Shown: positions 30,931 through 46,295, numbered from the stretch's first letter. The stretch is 64,000 nt of DNA from Bacillus sp. SORGH_AS_0510 (GCF_030818775.1 NZ_JAUTAU010000001.1:1244001-1308000), one strand, 5' to 3'. Program-made: numbers and translations. The notes: generated from the letters alone by a model not told the origin.

Positions 30931-31953
30931 ATGCAGTCATTTATCGATATCCAAAAAAAATTAGTACCCGACCTTCTTCAAGTCCTGCAGAAACGTTATT
31001 CTATCCTACGATACATAGGTTTTATGCAGCCGGTAGGTAGAAGAAGTTTAGCTGTCAGCTTAGGTTTAACCGAACGAGTCCTTCGTGGTGAAGTGGATTT
31101 TCTGAAAGATCAAAACCTTATTTTTACAAATAATGTGGGAATGAGTTTAACATCTGAAGGGAAAAATTTACTAGAAGACTTAGAAGGTTTGATGCGTGAG
31201 CTAAAGGGTATTGATGTAATGGAATTGGAATTAAAGCACCGGCTTGGGATCAAGAAGGTAATCATCGTCCCTGGCGATAGTGATGAGTCACCCATGGTCA
31301 AAGGCGAGCTTGGCAAAGCAAGTGCGATTTGCATGAAAAAGCTTCTAACCGGGAAAAATATCATCGCTGTTACTGGCGGTTCAACTATGGCTGCTGTTGC
31401 AGAAAGATTAACGCCTGATTTTTCCAAGAAGGATTTGCTATTTGTCCCTGCTCGAGGCGGAGTTGGTGAAGATGTCCATAATCAGGCAAACACCATTTGC
31501 TCGAATATGGCGAAAAATACCGATTCAAAGCATCGTGTATTCTATGTTCCCGATCAGGTTAGTTCGGAAATTTATGAATCCCTTATTAAAGAACCCGATA
31601 TTCATGAGGTTTTACATTTGATTAAGTCAGCAAGCATGGTTCTTCATGGAATTGGGGATGCTATCACAATGGCTGAACGGCGTAAAACCAACCCGGATAT
31701 TAAGAAAAGACTTGAAGATGGGGAGGCAGTCGGGGAAGCTTTTGGTTATTATTTTAACGAAGAAGGCGAGATTGTCCATAAGGTATTTACCATTGGACTT
31801 CAGCTGGAAGACCTAGCACAGATTCCACATGTGATTGCTGTTGCAGGCGGAGCCTCTAAGGCAAAGGCTATTAAAGCCTATTTTAAACAAGCACCATCGT
31901 CGACAATTCTCATTACTGATGAAGGTGTCGCAAAACGGTTGTTGAAAGGATAA
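30931..31953 (+). CDS. cggR: CggR, central glycolytic genes regulator
   Basis: SorC/DeoR-family repressor, 340 aa. N-terminal winged helix (PVGRRSLAVSLGLTERVLRG, residues ~33-52); C-terminal phosphosugar-binding domain (VTGGSTMAAVAERL, ~149-162). ATG 30931 gives the family start (MQSFIDIQKKLVPDLL) and correct spacing from AAGGAG; ATG 30922 is too close. It controls its own operon. Confidence 0.95.
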   Translation: MQSFIDIQKKLVPDLLQVLQKRYSILRYIGFMQPVGRRSLAVSLGLTERVLRGEVDFLKDQNLIFTNNVGMSLTSEGKNLLEDLEGLMRELKGIDVMELELKHRLGIKKVIIVPGDSDESPMVKGELGKASAICMKKLLTGKNIIAVTGGSTMAAVAERLTPDFSKKDLLFVPARGGVGEDVHNQANTICSNMAKNTDSKHRVFYVPDQVSSEIYESLIKEPDIHEVLHLIKSASMVLHGIGDAITMAERRKTNPDIKKRLEDGEAVGEAFGYYFNEEGEIVHKVFTIGLQLEDLAQIPHVIAVAGGASKAKAIKAYFKQAPSSTILITDEGVAKRLLKG

Positions 31954-31986
31954 TTCCTTTTAAAAAATATATCTTTTCCCATATAA

Positions 31987-33009
<1,023 letters not shown>

Positions 33010-33072
33010 TTTTTAACTTGTTTATGATTGGCATTCCAGTCATAAACAAATTATAATGTTAAATGGTATTCC

Positions 33073-33106
33073 AAAGGGGAGCGGGGAGGATTCCCCCTCC
33101 TTTTTT
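33073..33106 (+). terminator. Terminator/attenuator between gapA and pgk
   Basis: GGAG-C-GGGGA .. TCCCC-CTCC stem followed by six T. It would let cggR-gapA be made at a different level from pgk-tpiA-gpmI-eno. Confidence 0.8.
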
Positions 33107-33155
33107 AATGAAATTTGAAGCATTCTAAGCGCCCAAATTAAAGGAGGTCCTTTAC

Positions 33156-34340
33156 ATGAACAAAAAAACATTAAAAGATGTAGATGTTAAAGGTAAACGT
33201 GTTTTTTGCCGAGTTGATTTTAACGTTCCAATGCAGGAAGGGAAAATTACGGATGAAACACGTATTCGTGCAGCATTGCCAACGATTCAGTATTTAATCG
33301 ACCAAGGAGCAAAAGTGATTTTGGCAAGCCATTTCGGCCGTCCAAAAGGCAAAGTAGTAGAAGAAATGCGCTTAACTCCAGTCGGTGTAAGACTTTCAGA
33401 ACTTCTTGGTAAAGACGTGAAAAAAGCAGATGAAGCTTATGGTGATTCTGTGAAAGCGTTAATTGATACTATGGCAGAAGGCGATGTTCTTTTACTAGAA
33501 AATGTTCGCTTTTACCCAGGTGAAGAAAAGAATGATCCTGAATTGGCAAAAGCATTTGCGGAGCTTGCTGATGTTTATGTGAACGATGCCTTTGGTGCCG
33601 CACACCGTGCTCATGCTTCAACAGAAGGAATTGCTCATAACCTGCCAGCGGTATCAGGCTTCTTAATGGAAAAAGAACTTGACGTACTTGGTAAAGCACT
33701 TTCTAACCCAGAACGTCCATTTACCGCGATTATTGGTGGTGCTAAGGTTAAGGACAAGATCGGCGTAATTGAAAATCTGTTAGAATTAGTCGACAACCTC
33801 ATTATTGGTGGTGGACTTGCTTATACATTTGTTAAGGCGCAAGGCCATGAAGTTGGAAAATCTCTTCTTGAAGAAGACAAGATTGACCTAGCTAACTCAT
33901 TCATGGAAAAAGCGAAGGAAAAAGGCGTTAATTTCTATATGCCGGTTGATGTTGTAGTAGCAGATGACTTTGGTGCAGATGCCAATTCAAAAGTAGTAGG
34001 AATTGAAGAGATTCCAGCTGACTGGGAAGCTCTTGATATCGGACCAAAGACAAGAGAGATTTATGCTGATGTGATCAAAAAATCTAAGCTTGTCATCTGG
34101 AATGGACCAATGGGTGTATTTGAAATTGACAAATTTGCAGGCGGTACAAAAGCTGTAGCAGAAGCACTTGCTGAAGCAGAAGGTACATATTCCGTTATCG
34201 GCGGCGGCGATTCAGCAGCAGCAGTAGAGAAATTTGATTTAGCTGATAAAATGAGTCATATTTCTACAGGCGGCGGCGCTTCCCTTGAGTTTATGGAAGG
34301 TAAAGCATTACCAGGAGTTGTAGCGCTAAACGATAAATAA
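33156..34340 (+). CDS. pgk: Phosphoglycerate kinase
   Basis: 394 aa. N-terminal RVDFNVPM (residues ~19-26) binds phosphoglycerate; SHFGRPKG (~59-66); the C-terminal nucleotide site [12 protein letters not shown] (~350-361) and [10 protein letters not shown] (~371-380). RBS AAAGGAGG. Confidence 0.98.
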   Translation: MNKKTLKDVDVKGKRVFCRVDFNVPMQEGKITDETRIRAALPTIQYLIDQGAKVILASHFGRPKGKVVEEMRLTPVGVRLSELLGKDVKKADEAYGDSVKALIDTMAEGDVLLLENVRFYPGEEKNDPELAKAFAELADVYVNDAFGAAHRAHASTEGIAHNLPAVSGFLMEKELDVLGKALSNPERPFTAIIGGAKVKDKIGVIENLLELVDNLIIGGGLAYTFVKAQGHEVGKSLLEEDKIDLANSFMEKAKEKGVNFYMPVDVVVADDFGADANSKVVGIEEIPADWEALDIGPKTREIYADVIKKSKLVIWNGPMGVFEIDKFAGGTKAVAEALAEAEGTYSVIGGGDSAAAVEKFDLADKMSHISTGGGASLEFMEGKALPGVVALNDK

Positions 34341-34365
34341 TTATTGCTCTTTTTTACAACCATGA

Positions 34366-36667
<2,302 letters not shown>

Positions 36668-36719
36668 TCCTGTTCGTTTTTATTCGAACGATTAAACCAT
36701 TTTTAAGGAGAGATATTAA

Positions 36720-38018
<1,299 letters not shown>

Positions 38019-38030
38019 TATTACTATTCA

Positions 38031-38062
38031 AAGGCACTCCGTATTCCGGGGTGTCTTTTTTC
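38031..38062 (+). terminator. Intrinsic terminator after eno
   Basis: AAGGCACTCC / GGGGTGTCTT stem (with G-T pairs) and a T run. Confidence 0.85.
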
Positions 38063-38149
38063 ATATTGAAAAGTTTAATGTTCAATTTCGAGAATTATTC
38101 AACGCCAAAGCCTATGGCAAGAGAAAAAGTGAGTGATTAGTAACTAGGG

Positions 38150-38253
38150 GAGGTTCTATGAGCCCGAATTGCCTGGAAGAGAGGGGTTAAGGTCGCATAG
38201 ACAGGTTCTATGAGCCCGAATTGCCTGGAAGAGAAGGGATAAGGTCGCATAGA
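38150..38253. repeat. 52-bp-period array, left part (2 units), split by IS21
   Basis: GGTTCTATGAGCCCGAATTG starts at 38152 and 38204, 52 bp apart; each unit ends GGTCGCATAGA. CTATG..G..CC near the start and GG..GCATAG at the end pair imperfectly. The array continues at 40437 beyond the insertion. Confidence 0.92.
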
Positions 38254-38307
38254 TGTAAATGTCAAGCTAAGTATGTACATTTTTGATTGTTTAAGAATGT
38301 ACAAAAA

Positions 38308-39060
38308 TTACTCGTTTTCCTTTTCCAAATGATTTTTAATACGATACGAATCACCAATTATGTTCACAACTGTTGCGTGGTGTAATACACGATCCAATAT
38401 GGCATTTGCTATTTTTGTATCCTGGAAGACCTCATCCCACTGCTTAAAGCTTACATTTGTGGTTAATATGGTGCTTTTTTTCTCATATCTTAAATCAATT
38501 AGCTGGAAGAACAATTTGGCATCCTCACGATCAATTGGTAGATATCCAATTTCATCAATAATTAATAACTTATACTTTCCATAATGCTTTAATCGACTTT
38601 CTAAGCGATTTTCTAATTTTGCTCTTTTTAATTGCAGGATTAATTCATTACATTTTATAAAATAGGTACTGGTTCGTTTCTTGGCTGCTGCTATCCCTAT
38701 GGCTGTTGCTAAATGTGTCTTTCCGACTCCACTAGGTCCCAAGAATACGATATTCTCTTTCTCTTCGAGAAATCGTAATGTTGTAAAATCAAGTATTTGC
38801 TGCTTGTTTACTGATGGTTGGAAATTAAAATCAAAATCCTTTATCTCTTTACGGTGGGGGAAGGCCCCCACCTTGACCATTGAATTAACCATGGTTTTTT
38901 CACGCATATCGATTTCATAATTTGTTAGTTTTAAGAGTGTGTCTACAAAAGATAATTGATTACTCATACCAAAATCAATCGTTTCACCAAGATGACCAAT
39001 CATCTGTTTTAATTTTAAATACTCAAGGTTTTGCATTAATTGTTGATAACTACTATTCAT
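38308..39060 (-). CDS. istB: IS21 helper ATPase IstB
   Basis: AAA+ ATPase (DnaC-like) that assists IstA in target selection. 250 aa from ATG 39060 (GAGGTGT RBS). Walker A GPSGVGKTHLA (~residues 105-115), Walker B LLIIDEIGYLP (~165-175). Overlaps the end of istA by 8 bp, the usual IS21 arrangement. Looks functional. Confidence 0.93.
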   Translation of the reverse strand: MNSSYQQLMQNLEYLKLKQMIGHLGETIDFGMSNQLSFVDTLLKLTNYEIDMREKTMVNSMVKVGAFPHRKEIKDFDFNFQPSVNKQQILDFTTLRFLEEKENIVFLGPSGVGKTHLATAIGIAAAKKRTSTYFIKCNELILQLKRAKLENRLESRLKHYGKYKLLIIDEIGYLPIDREDAKLFFQLIDLRYEKKSTILTTNVSFKQWDEVFQDTKIANAILDRVLHHATVVNIIGDSYRIKNHLEKENE

Positions 39061-40342
39061 TTTTATACACCTCATCAATCGCTCGTAAGTTATTTTTAGC
39101 CAGCTCATCAATATCCGGAAAGTGCGGAAGCCCTCTTGAGAGTGCCTCAACGTAGTGTTCTTTTTTATAGTTGAGTTTGATTTCACTGACCTCGTGTTTC
39201 GCGATTAACTCCGTGTTATAATAAATATGGATTTGATTATCATATACTTGTAAACCAACGGTTTTCCCTTTGTATTCAGCTGGAACTGAATACTGGTTTG
39301 ATTTATAAGTAATCATGCAAGCGGAATTGACCTGTACAAGTTTATGGTGGATCTTATAAGAATCTCTTATTTGCTTTCTTGGTAGGGGCAATAAGAGATT
39401 TTTTTCTTGTTCAATGGCCAAAATAGGTATTTTCCCTGTACCCTGATGGTAACTGTGGTTAATCCGTTCACAAAGGCTCTGCACAAACGCATGAAGCTCC
39501 TCATAATCAAATTTTCCCTGATAGGCATGAATCTCGTCTATCAATTTCATAGGACTTTCAACTTTCCCCTTCGTCCTTGGTCGTCCTGCAATACAAGGCC
39601 TTACTTTAAACCCAAAATCCTTTTCAAATTGACCAAAGCGTTCATTCACTACTCCCTTTGAATACTCGGTTCGTGGTTCATCCATTACTGTTTTCATATT
39701 ATCCGTCACAAGGTTTTTAGGCACTCCCCCAATGGCTTCAAAGCTTTCTGTCAGAAAGGACATCAATACGCTTTGTGACTTTGATATTGTTAAATGAAAG
39801 GTTCTAAAACGGGAATGGGACAAAAGAAAAACAGCCACATTTACATAAAGAATTTCTCCATCTTTCGTTATATACCGGATATTCTCCTTCCAATCTATTT
39901 GAGCTTGTTCACCCGGAAGGGTTTCATAACGAATTACGGAGTGAACAGTTTCTGTACGTTTCCCCTCACTAAAGTATGCTTGAAACTCTGGTTTACGAGC
40001 TATATAAGCTCGAAATGTTGACTGGGAACATTCCAGTCCATGATTATCTTTTAAATACTGCCATAGAACACGTTTATAAAAAAATCTCTGCTTAGACTCT
40101 CGGGAAAGCAGTAGCTTTATTACTCCGTAATAATCATCTATCTTAGATTCTCTATCTCGTTTCTTTTGAGGCACATATCCATTAATATATTTATCAACTG
40201 TCCTCCGATCTACATTTAATTCTCTAGCTAATTTACTCTTGTTAATTTTCATATTTAAATTCTCCATAAGAAGTTTAAGTTTTGGTAAGTCTGTAAGACT
40301 GTTGATTTCAAAATTTGTTGTAATATCTAGTTGAACATACAT
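39053..40342 (-). CDS. istA: IS21 transposase IstA
   Basis: DDE transposase, 429 aa from ATG 40342 (GAGGTGGAG RBS). HTH near the N-terminus (INKSKLARELNVDRRTVDKY). Catalytic residues: Asp in QAQIDWKE, Asp in LVTDNMKTV, Glu in TKGKVESPM. The frame is uninterrupted. Confidence 0.93.
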   Translation of the reverse strand: MYVQLDITTNFEINSLTDLPKLKLLMENLNMKINKSKLARELNVDRRTVDKYINGYVPQKKRDRESKIDDYYGVIKLLLSRESKQRFFYKRVLWQYLKDNHGLECSQSTFRAYIARKPEFQAYFSEGKRTETVHSVIRYETLPGEQAQIDWKENIRYITKDGEILYVNVAVFLLSHSRFRTFHLTISKSQSVLMSFLTESFEAIGGVPKNLVTDNMKTVMDEPRTEYSKGVVNERFGQFEKDFGFKVRPCIAGRPRTKGKVESPMKLIDEIHAYQGKFDYEELHAFVQSLCERINHSYHQGTGKIPILAIEQEKNLLLPLPRKQIRDSYKIHHKLVQVNSACMITYKSNQYSVPAEYKGKTVGLQVYDNQIHIYYNTELIAKHEVSEIKLNYKKEHYVEALSRGLPHFPDIDELAKNNLRAIDEVYKNE

Positions 40343-40436
40343 ACTCTCCACCTCGATAAGAGTATGCCATGTACTACCCAAAACTGTACATTCTTATACA
40401 ATCATTTCTGTACATATTAAAATTAGCATTTATACA

Positions 40437-40755
40437 TAGACAGGTTCTATGAGCCCGAATTGTTTGATGGAGAATGGTTAAGGTCGCATAGAAGGGTTCT
40501 ATGAGCCCGAATTGCCTGATGGAGAGGGGTTAAGGTCGCATAGACAGGTTCTATGAGCCCGAATTGCCTGGAAGAGAGGGGTTAAGGTCGCATAGACAGG
40601 TTCTATGAGCCCAAATTGCCTGGAAGAGGAGGGGTAAGGTCGCATAGACAGGTTCTATGAGCCCGAATTGCCTGATGGAGAGGGGTTAAGGTCGTATAGA
40701 AGGGTTCTATGAGCCCGAATTGCTTGATGGAGAAGGGTTAAGGTCGCCTAGACAA
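40437..40755. repeat. 52-bp-period array, right part (6 units plus a degenerate one)
   Basis: GGTTCTATGAGCCC at 40443, 40495, 40547, 40599, 40651 and 40703, exact 52-bp steps, then a decayed unit at about 40755. Unit differences are few (GATGG/GAAGA, GACA/GAAG). From there to 40983 I see no gene, only an AT-rich stretch that must hold the promoter of the next gene. Confidence 0.92.
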
Positions 40756-40982
40756 GGCTATATGCCCGTGGTAAGGGAAAAAGCTCACGACCGGTAAATA
40801 GAAGAAGTTTCTAATGTCCATAAAAGGTTTGCTAGCTACTAAGAATAGTACTTTTGAATTCTTAAGTACAGCTCTCTGTCTGTAAAACCAATGCGGTTGC
40901 ACTTTTCTTACTATCACAAATTGTCTATTTGTGGTATTTTTCATATAGATAGTTAGAAAAAATTGGTTGGGAGTGGATCTTT

Positions 40983-41900
40983 TTGAAGCGTCTTCTTGAT
41001 TGTACAGCTGCTGATTTTGAAAAAATGACTGGAAAAGAACTGAAGCAAAGTATCCTTGCATCAGAGGGCAGAACGATTGTGGCCGAAGTAATCGGCAGTG
41101 TAACCCCTTATTATCCTGCGGTGACAAACGCAGAAATGGCGGCTGCCTTTGGTGCTGACCTTATCCTATTAAACTTCTTTGATGTATTTGAGCCAACGAT
41201 GGAAGGACTTCCAGAAGTGGAGCCTGACAGCATTGTTCGTACCTTGAAAAAACTTGTTGGTCGTCCCGTTGGTCTTAATTTGGAACCAGTTGACCTTAGT
41301 GCGGAACGGGTTGAGGCGTTAATTCAATTACCTGAAGGAAGATTGGCTACTGAAAAATCACTGCAAAAGGCTAAAGAGCTAGGATTTGATTTTGTGTGCC
41401 TAACAGGAAACCCTAAAACTGGAGTCTCTAATGCAGAGATTACCAAGGCCATTCAAGTGGCTCGGACTGTGTTGGGCGAAGACGGATTAATCATTGCTGG
41501 TAAAATGCACAGTGCAGGAGTAGCTGGAGAAGTAGGTGGAAGCCTTATGTCTACTGAAACCTTGCATTCATTTATCGAAGCGGGGGCAGACATTATCCTC
41601 ATCCCTTCACCAGGAACCGTACCTGGATTTACGGTTGAAAAAACAGCCCAACTGGTTGACAGTGTTCATGAAAAAGGCGCCCTTGCAATCTTGACTACTG
41701 GAACAAGTCAAGAGGGATCCGATGAGGCAACGGTACGTCAGATTGCCCTAAATAGTAAGATGGCAGGCGCGGATCTATTCCATATCGGTGACGCAGGTGC
41801 AGCAGGAATCGCCATCCCAGAAAACATCACCGCCTACAGCATCGTAGTCAGAGGAAAACGCCATACATACGTAAGAATGGCCTCCTCCGTTTTGAGATAA
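40983..41900 (+). CDS. Conserved protein of unknown function, TIM-barrel-like
   Basis: 305 aa, soluble. TTG start after GGGAGTGG; ATG alternatives are much later. Segments such as GADLILLNFFDVFEP, GKMHSAGVAGE, GADIILIPSPGTVPG and AGADLFHIGDAG look like strand-loop ends of a beta/alpha barrel, perhaps distantly like PEP-mutase or phosphosugar enzymes. I do not recognise a defined function. It lies between the interrupted repeat array and secG. Confidence 0.6.
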   Translation: MKRLLDCTAADFEKMTGKELKQSILASEGRTIVAEVIGSVTPYYPAVTNAEMAAAFGADLILLNFFDVFEPTMEGLPEVEPDSIVRTLKKLVGRPVGLNLEPVDLSAERVEALIQLPEGRLATEKSLQKAKELGFDFVCLTGNPKTGVSNAEITKAIQVARTVLGEDGLIIAGKMHSAGVAGEVGGSLMSTETLHSFIEAGADIILIPSPGTVPGFTVEKTAQLVDSVHEKGALAILTTGTSQEGSDEATVRQIALNSKMAGADLFHIGDAGAAGIAIPENITAYSIVVRGKRHTYVRMASSVLR

Positions 41901-41909
41901 AACAAATTT

Positions 41910-41953
41910 GGGGACAGTCCCCCGGCGCTTTAGCGCAACGGGGGACTGTCCCC
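41910..41953. repeat. 44-bp palindromic element, intergenic copy
   Basis: GGGGACAGTCCCCC (41910-41923) and its exact complement (41940-41953) flank an inner GGCGC-TTTA-GCGC. No T run follows. The same sequence occurs reversed inside a coding region at 48527-48569. Confidence 0.9.
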
Positions 41954-42032
41954 AGATTAGTATTGTAGAAAGTGAAATATTATGATAAATTATATATACT
42001 GTGAACTGTACGTCTAACAGGAGGTGGCTTAC

Positions 42033-42266
42033 ATGCATGCATTGGTCGTAACATTATTAGTTATCGTAAGTATTGGTCTTATTGCGGTTGTTTTATTACA
42101 ATCTGGTAAGAGCGCTGGATTATCTGGTGCCATTTCTGGTGGTGCTGAATCCCTTTTCGGCAAACAAAAAGCACGTGGAATTGACTTGATTCTACATCGT
42201 ATCACGATTGTATTATCAGTATTATTCTTCATACTTGCTCTTGCTGTTACTTACTTTAAAATCTAA
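42033..42266 (+). CDS. secG: Preprotein translocase subunit SecG
   Basis: 77 aa with two membrane segments and the conserved loop [19 protein letters not shown] between them. Accessory subunit of the SecYEG channel. ATG 42033 follows AGGAGGTG at the right distance (GTG 42024 is too close). Heads the secG-yvaK-rnr-smpB-ssrA cluster. Confidence 0.95.
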   Translation: MHALVVTLLVIVSIGLIAVVLLQSGKSAGLSGAISGGAESLFGKQKARGIDLILHRITIVLSVLFFILALAVTYFKI

Positions 42267-42278
42267 TTTAAGCACTCA

Positions 42279-42306
42279 AACCTGGCCAACCAGCCAGGTT
42301 TTTTGT
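42279..42306 (+). terminator. Intrinsic terminator after secG
   Basis: AACCTGGC / GCCAGGTT stem followed by TTTT-G-TTTTTT. Confidence 0.87.
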
Positions 42307-42400
42307 TTTTTCACAATAGAGAAAGTCGTTTTTCTGGAATGTTCACCACATCATTGCTTAAACTAAACTAAGTGAATTGAAATTAAAGGAGTTTTTTAAG

Positions 42401-43147
42401 ATGAAAGTTGCTTCACCGAAACCATTCACCTTTGAAGGAGGAAAACGAGCAGTATTGCTGCTCCACGGTTTCACCGGTAATTCGGCCGATGTCCGGATGC
42501 TGGGACGATTTTTAGAAAAGAAAGGATACACCTGCCATGCCCCACACTATAAGGGTCATGGAGTGCCGCCAGAAGAGCTTGTACATACCGGCCCGAAAGA
42601 TTGGTGGCAGGATGTCTTAGGTGGTTATGAATTCTTAAAAAATAGAGGACATGAGGAAATTGCAGTAGCCGGGCTATCTCTTGGCGGCGTATTTTCCTTG
42701 AAATTGGGTTACACTGTACCTATAAAGGGTATTGTACCGATGTGTGCTCCGATGTATATAAAAAGTGAAGAGATTATGTACGAAGGAATCCTCGAATATG
42801 CTCGCGAATTTAAAAAGCGTGAAGGAAAAACAGAGGAACAAATCGAAATGGAAATGGAAGAGTTTAAGAAAACTCCAATGAGAACATTGAAAGAGCTTCA
42901 AGCTTTAATAGCGGATGTTCGTGATAATGTGGACATGATTTATGCACCAACCTTCGTTGTTCAAGCACGCCACGACCATATGATTAATACGGACAGTGCC
43001 AACATTATTTACAATGAAATTGAGTCAGAAACAAAGGAAATAAAATGGTATGAAGAATCTGGACATGTAATAACGTTAGATAAAGAACGTGACCAGCTAC
43101 ATGAAGATGTCTATGCCTTTTTAGAAAAACTTGACTGGCACGATTAA
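42401..43147 (+). CDS. yvaK: Carboxylesterase YvaK (Est30-type)
   Basis: Alpha/beta hydrolase, 248 aa. Oxyanion region LLHGFTGN (residues ~17-24), nucleophile serine in AGLSLGG (~94), Asp in QARHDHMI (~195) and His in SGHVI (~225). ATG 42401 after AAAGGAG; the frame extends upstream from a TTG without a site. Acts on short-chain esters in related Bacilli. Confidence 0.93.
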   Translation: MKVASPKPFTFEGGKRAVLLLHGFTGNSADVRMLGRFLEKKGYTCHAPHYKGHGVPPEELVHTGPKDWWQDVLGGYEFLKNRGHEEIAVAGLSLGGVFSLKLGYTVPIKGIVPMCAPMYIKSEEIMYEGILEYAREFKKREGKTEEQIEMEMEEFKKTPMRTLKELQALIADVRDNVDMIYAPTFVVQARHDHMINTDSANIIYNEIESETKEIKWYEESGHVITLDKERDQLHEDVYAFLEKLDWHD

Positions 43148-43174
43148 TAAAGCACCCACAAAGGAGGGATCGCC

Positions 43175-45553
43175 TTGGAAGATAACATTCAAAAGCACGT
43201 AGATCGGCTTTTGCAATATATGAGAGATGAGGCATACAAACCACTAACAGTTCAAGAACTGGAAGAAGCCTTTGGCATTCAAGATTCTAGTGATTTTAAA
43301 GAGTTTGTAAAAGCACTCGTACAAATGGAAGAAAAGGGCCTAGTCGTTCGGACTCGGAGCAATCGCTACGGCTTGCCGCAAAAAATGAACTTAATTCGCG
43401 GAAAACTAATCGGTCATGCGAAGGGCTTTGCGTTCGTGACACCGGATGAACCGGGAATGGATGACATCTTTATTCCACCGAATGAAACGAATACGGCAAT
43501 GCATGGCGATACAGTTCTGGCCCGTGTTTCATCCGAAACATCAGGACAGCGCCGTGAGGGAAGCATCATCCGCATCATTGAACGCGGCGTTCAACAGGTA
43601 GTAGGGACATATGTCGAAAGCAAAAGCTTTGGCTTTGTCATTCCAGATGATAAAAAGTTCGCTAGTGACATTTTTATCCCCAAATCTGCTTCTAAAGGAG
43701 CTGTTGAGGGACATAAGGTAGTCGTTAAGCTTGTTACATATCCTGAAGGGAGAAAAAGTGCAGAGGGCGAAGTGATCAATATCCTCGGTCATAAAAATGA
43801 CCCAGGCGTGGACATCCTTTCCGTCATCCATAAGCACGGCTTACCGATGGCTTTCCCAGACGACGTTCTTCAACAAGCAAATGAGGTGCCTGACACCATC
43901 GATGAAAGCGAATTAAAGAACCGCCGTGATTTGCGAAACGAAACCATTGTTACTATTGACGGTGCCGATGCAAAGGACCTTGATGATGCGGTAACCGTTT
44001 CAAAGCTAGAAAACGGCAACTACAAGCTTGGGGTTCACATTGCCGATGTCAGCTACTATGTAAAAGAAGGTACGCCTATTGATGTAGAAGCAGAGGATCG
44101 TGCAACGAGTGTGTATTTAGTAGACCGCGTAATTCCGATGATCCCACATCGTCTTTCAAATGGAATCTGTTCCTTGAATCCAAAGGTAGACCGACTGGTT
44201 TTATCATGTGAGATGGAAATCACATCGGAGGGCGCTGTTGTTTCACACGAAATTTTCCAAAGTGTTATTAAAACAACAGAGCGGATGACCTACTATGATG
44301 TGAACATGATTCTTGCGGAACAGGATGAAGAAACAAGAGCAAGATACGAAGCCCTTGTCCCGATGTTCGAAATGATGGAAGAATTGGCTGCAATCCTACG
44401 AAATAAACGGATGAAGCGTGGCGCAATCGACTTTGATTTTAAAGAATCAAAAGTGCTGGTGGATGATGAAGGAAAACCGACTGACGTCGTCCTTCGTGAG
44501 CGGTCAGTAGCTGAGCGTCTAATTGAGGAATTTATGTTAGCTGCCAATGAAACGGTAGCGGAACACTTCCACTGGATGGAAGTACCGTTTATTTACCGTA
44601 TTCATGAGGATCCGAAGGAAGATAAGCTTCGGAAATTTTTCGAATTTATCACGAACTTTGGCTACATCGTAAAAGGAACAGCCAACGATGTGCATCCTCG
44701 AGCACTTCAAGAAATTATTGAAGAGGTCCAAGGAAAGCCAGAAGAAATGGTTGTCTCAACCGTTATGTTACGTTCGATGCAACAGGCAAAATATAATCCT
44801 GATAGCTTAGGACATTTCGGATTATCAACGGAGTTTTACACCCATTTTACATCGCCAATCCGTCGTTATCCGGATACTATCGTACATCGCTTAATTCGCA
44901 CGTATTTAATCGAAGGCAAGCTTGATGAAACAACTCGGGAAAAATGGAATGCCCGCTTGCCTGAGATTGCCGATCATTCTTCAAAAATGGAGCGCCGTGC
45001 TGTGGATGCCGAGCGTGAAACGGATGAGTTAAAGAAAGCGGAATACATGGAAGATAAAATTGGCGAAGAATATGACGGTATTATTAGTTCTGTCACGAAC
45101 TTTGGTATGTTCGTCGAACTGCAAAACACGATTGAAGGTCTCGTTCATGTCAGCTATATGACTGACGACTATTATCGTTTTGATGAGCGCCATTATGCGA
45201 TGATCGGTGAACGGACAGGAAAAGTGTTCCGAATTGGTGATGAAATAACTGTTCGGGTTGTAAAAGTAAATAAAGACGAGCGTTCGATTGATTTTGAAAT
45301 TGTCGGCATGAAGGGTACCCGCAGAGAGCGGACAGAGACACCGAAGGTTTTCAAAACGGGTAGTGATACGAAAAAGCCGCGCCGAAACAAGCAGCAAGAA
45401 GGCCGTGGGGGCAGTGGCGGTGGCCGTAATCGCGACCGGAATAAATCGGAAGCAGGCGGAGGCACTGGCACCGGGCAGGGTCAAAAGAAGAAGAAACGCA
45501 AGTTTTACGATAACGTACCAAAATCGAAGAGTACAAAACGAAAAAATAAATAA
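43175..45553 (+). CDS. rnr: Ribonuclease R
   Basis: 3'-5' exoribonuclease, 792 aa. N-terminal winged helix, cold-shock domains, RNB catalytic domain with [12 protein letters not shown] (residues ~264-275) supplying the metal-binding aspartates, S1 domain (~640-710), and a very basic C-terminal tail rich in K, R and G (~715-792). TTG start at 43175 set by AAGGAGGG. It partners tmRNA-SmpB in degrading non-stop mRNA, both encoded just downstream. Confidence 0.97.
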   Translation: MEDNIQKHVDRLLQYMRDEAYKPLTVQELEEAFGIQDSSDFKEFVKALVQMEEKGLVVRTRSNRYGLPQKMNLIRGKLIGHAKGFAFVTPDEPGMDDIFIPPNETNTAMHGDTVLARVSSETSGQRREGSIIRIIERGVQQVVGTYVESKSFGFVIPDDKKFASDIFIPKSASKGAVEGHKVVVKLVTYPEGRKSAEGEVINILGHKNDPGVDILSVIHKHGLPMAFPDDVLQQANEVPDTIDESELKNRRDLRNETIVTIDGADAKDLDDAVTVSKLENGNYKLGVHIADVSYYVKEGTPIDVEAEDRATSVYLVDRVIPMIPHRLSNGICSLNPKVDRLVLSCEMEITSEGAVVSHEIFQSVIKTTERMTYYDVNMILAEQDEETRARYEALVPMFEMMEELAAILRNKRMKRGAIDFDFKESKVLVDDEGKPTDVVLRERSVAERLIEEFMLAANETVAEHFHWMEVPFIYRIHEDPKEDKLRKFFEFITNFGYIVKGTANDVHPRALQEIIEEVQGKPEEMVVSTVMLRSMQQAKYNPDSLGHFGLSTEFYTHFTSPIRRYPDTIVHRLIRTYLIEGKLDETTREKWNARLPEIADHSSKMERRAVDAERETDELKKAEYMEDKIGEEYDGIISSVTNFGMFVELQNTIEGLVHVSYMTDDYYRFDERHYAMIGERTGKVFRIGDEITVRVVKVNKDERSIDFEIVGMKGTRRERTETPKVFKTGSDTKKPRRNKQQEGRGGSGGGRNRDRNKSEAGGGTGTGQGQKKKKRKFYDNVPKSKSTKRKNK

Positions 45554-45557
45554 TTGC

Positions 45558-45591
45558 GAGAGGGAGCCTTATCTACGAGGCTCTCTTTCAA
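45558..45591 (+). terminator. Hairpin after rnr, weak terminator
   Basis: A 12-bp stem (GAGAGGGAGCCT / AGGCTCTCTTTC, two G-T pairs) lacks a clear T run, so some read-through to smpB is likely. Confidence 0.4.
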
Positions 45592-45645
45592 TTGTAGTAG
45601 TTTGTTCCTTCTGTTAAAATGGATGGTAAGATGAGGTGATAAAAG

Positions 45646-46113
45646 ATGCCAAAAGGTGAAGGGAAAGTAGTCGCGCAAAATAAGAAAGCGTACCATGATT
45701 ACTTTATTGAAGAAACATACGAGGCGGGGATTGTTCTTCAGGGAACTGAAATCAAATCCATTCGTGCTGGAAAAGTGAATCTCAAGGATGCCTATGCTAG
45801 AATTCAAAATGGGGAAGCGATTCTTTTTGGAATGCATGTCAGCCCATATGAACAAGGAAACATTTTTAATCATGACCCATTACGAACGCGTAAGCTATTA
45901 CTCCACAAACGTGAAATCAATAAGCTGATTGGGGAAACGAAAGAGGCAGGATATGCCTTAATTCCATTAAAGCTTTATTTAAAAAATGGTTTCTGTAAGG
46001 TTTTAGTAGGGTTAGCAAAGGGTAAAAAGAATTATGATAAGCGTGAATCCTTAAAGCAAAAAGAAGCGAAGCGTGAAATTGAACGAGCATTCCGCGATCG
46101 TCAAAAAATGTAA
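45646..46113 (+). CDS. smpB: SsrA-binding protein SmpB
   Basis: 155 aa OB-fold protein that carries tmRNA to stalled ribosomes. [19 protein letters not shown] (residues ~32-50) and a basic C-terminal tail ([20 protein letters not shown]) that probes the empty mRNA channel. RBS GAGGTGATAAAAG. ssrA starts about 180 bp downstream. Confidence 0.97.
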   Translation: MPKGEGKVVAQNKKAYHDYFIEETYEAGIVLQGTEIKSIRAGKVNLKDAYARIQNGEAILFGMHVSPYEQGNIFNHDPLRTRKLLLHKREINKLIGETKEAGYALIPLKLYLKNGFCKVLVGLAKGKKNYDKRESLKQKEAKREIERAFRDRQKM

Positions 46114-46158
46114 GGGGTAGTTCGGAGAAACTGGTAATTATTTTACAAAACCTTACAA

Positions 46159-46186
46159 TTGAAAAATGTTTTGAGTGTGTTATAAT
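46159..46186 (+). promoter_or_regulatory. Promoter of ssrA
   Basis: -35 TTGAAA (46159-46164), 16-bp spacer, consensus -10 TATAAT (46181-46186). Gives a ~100-nt 5' leader to be removed from the tmRNA precursor. Confidence 0.75.
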
Positions 46187-46295
46187 AAGTTTGTCGCTAA
46201 GTGATGCGACATTAACTTTTGCTCTTACAAACGTTCGAGCAATCCTAACGTCTGATGCAGAAATCCTTTAACTAGATTTCAGCTCATTTTATAAT

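Larger units (their letters stand above)
38254..40436. mobile_element. IS21-family insertion sequence, complete
   Basis: 2183 bp bounded by TGTA..TACA, with related inner ends on both sides (TATGTACA .. TTTAAGAATGTACA left; the same reversed on the right). Flanked by a 4-bp direct repeat TAGA (38250-38253 and 40437-40440). It contains intact istA and istB on the minus strand. The insertion is at a unit junction of a 52-bp repeat array. Confidence 0.9.

Noticed and set aside
41910..41953. Palindrome after the unknown gene as an intrinsic terminator
   Set aside because: No T run follows, and the same sequence sits inside a coding region elsewhere.
46290..46295. TATAAT directly before the mature tmRNA 5' end
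   Set aside because: Transcription from it would begin inside the mature RNA; the promoter at 46159-46186 is well placed.
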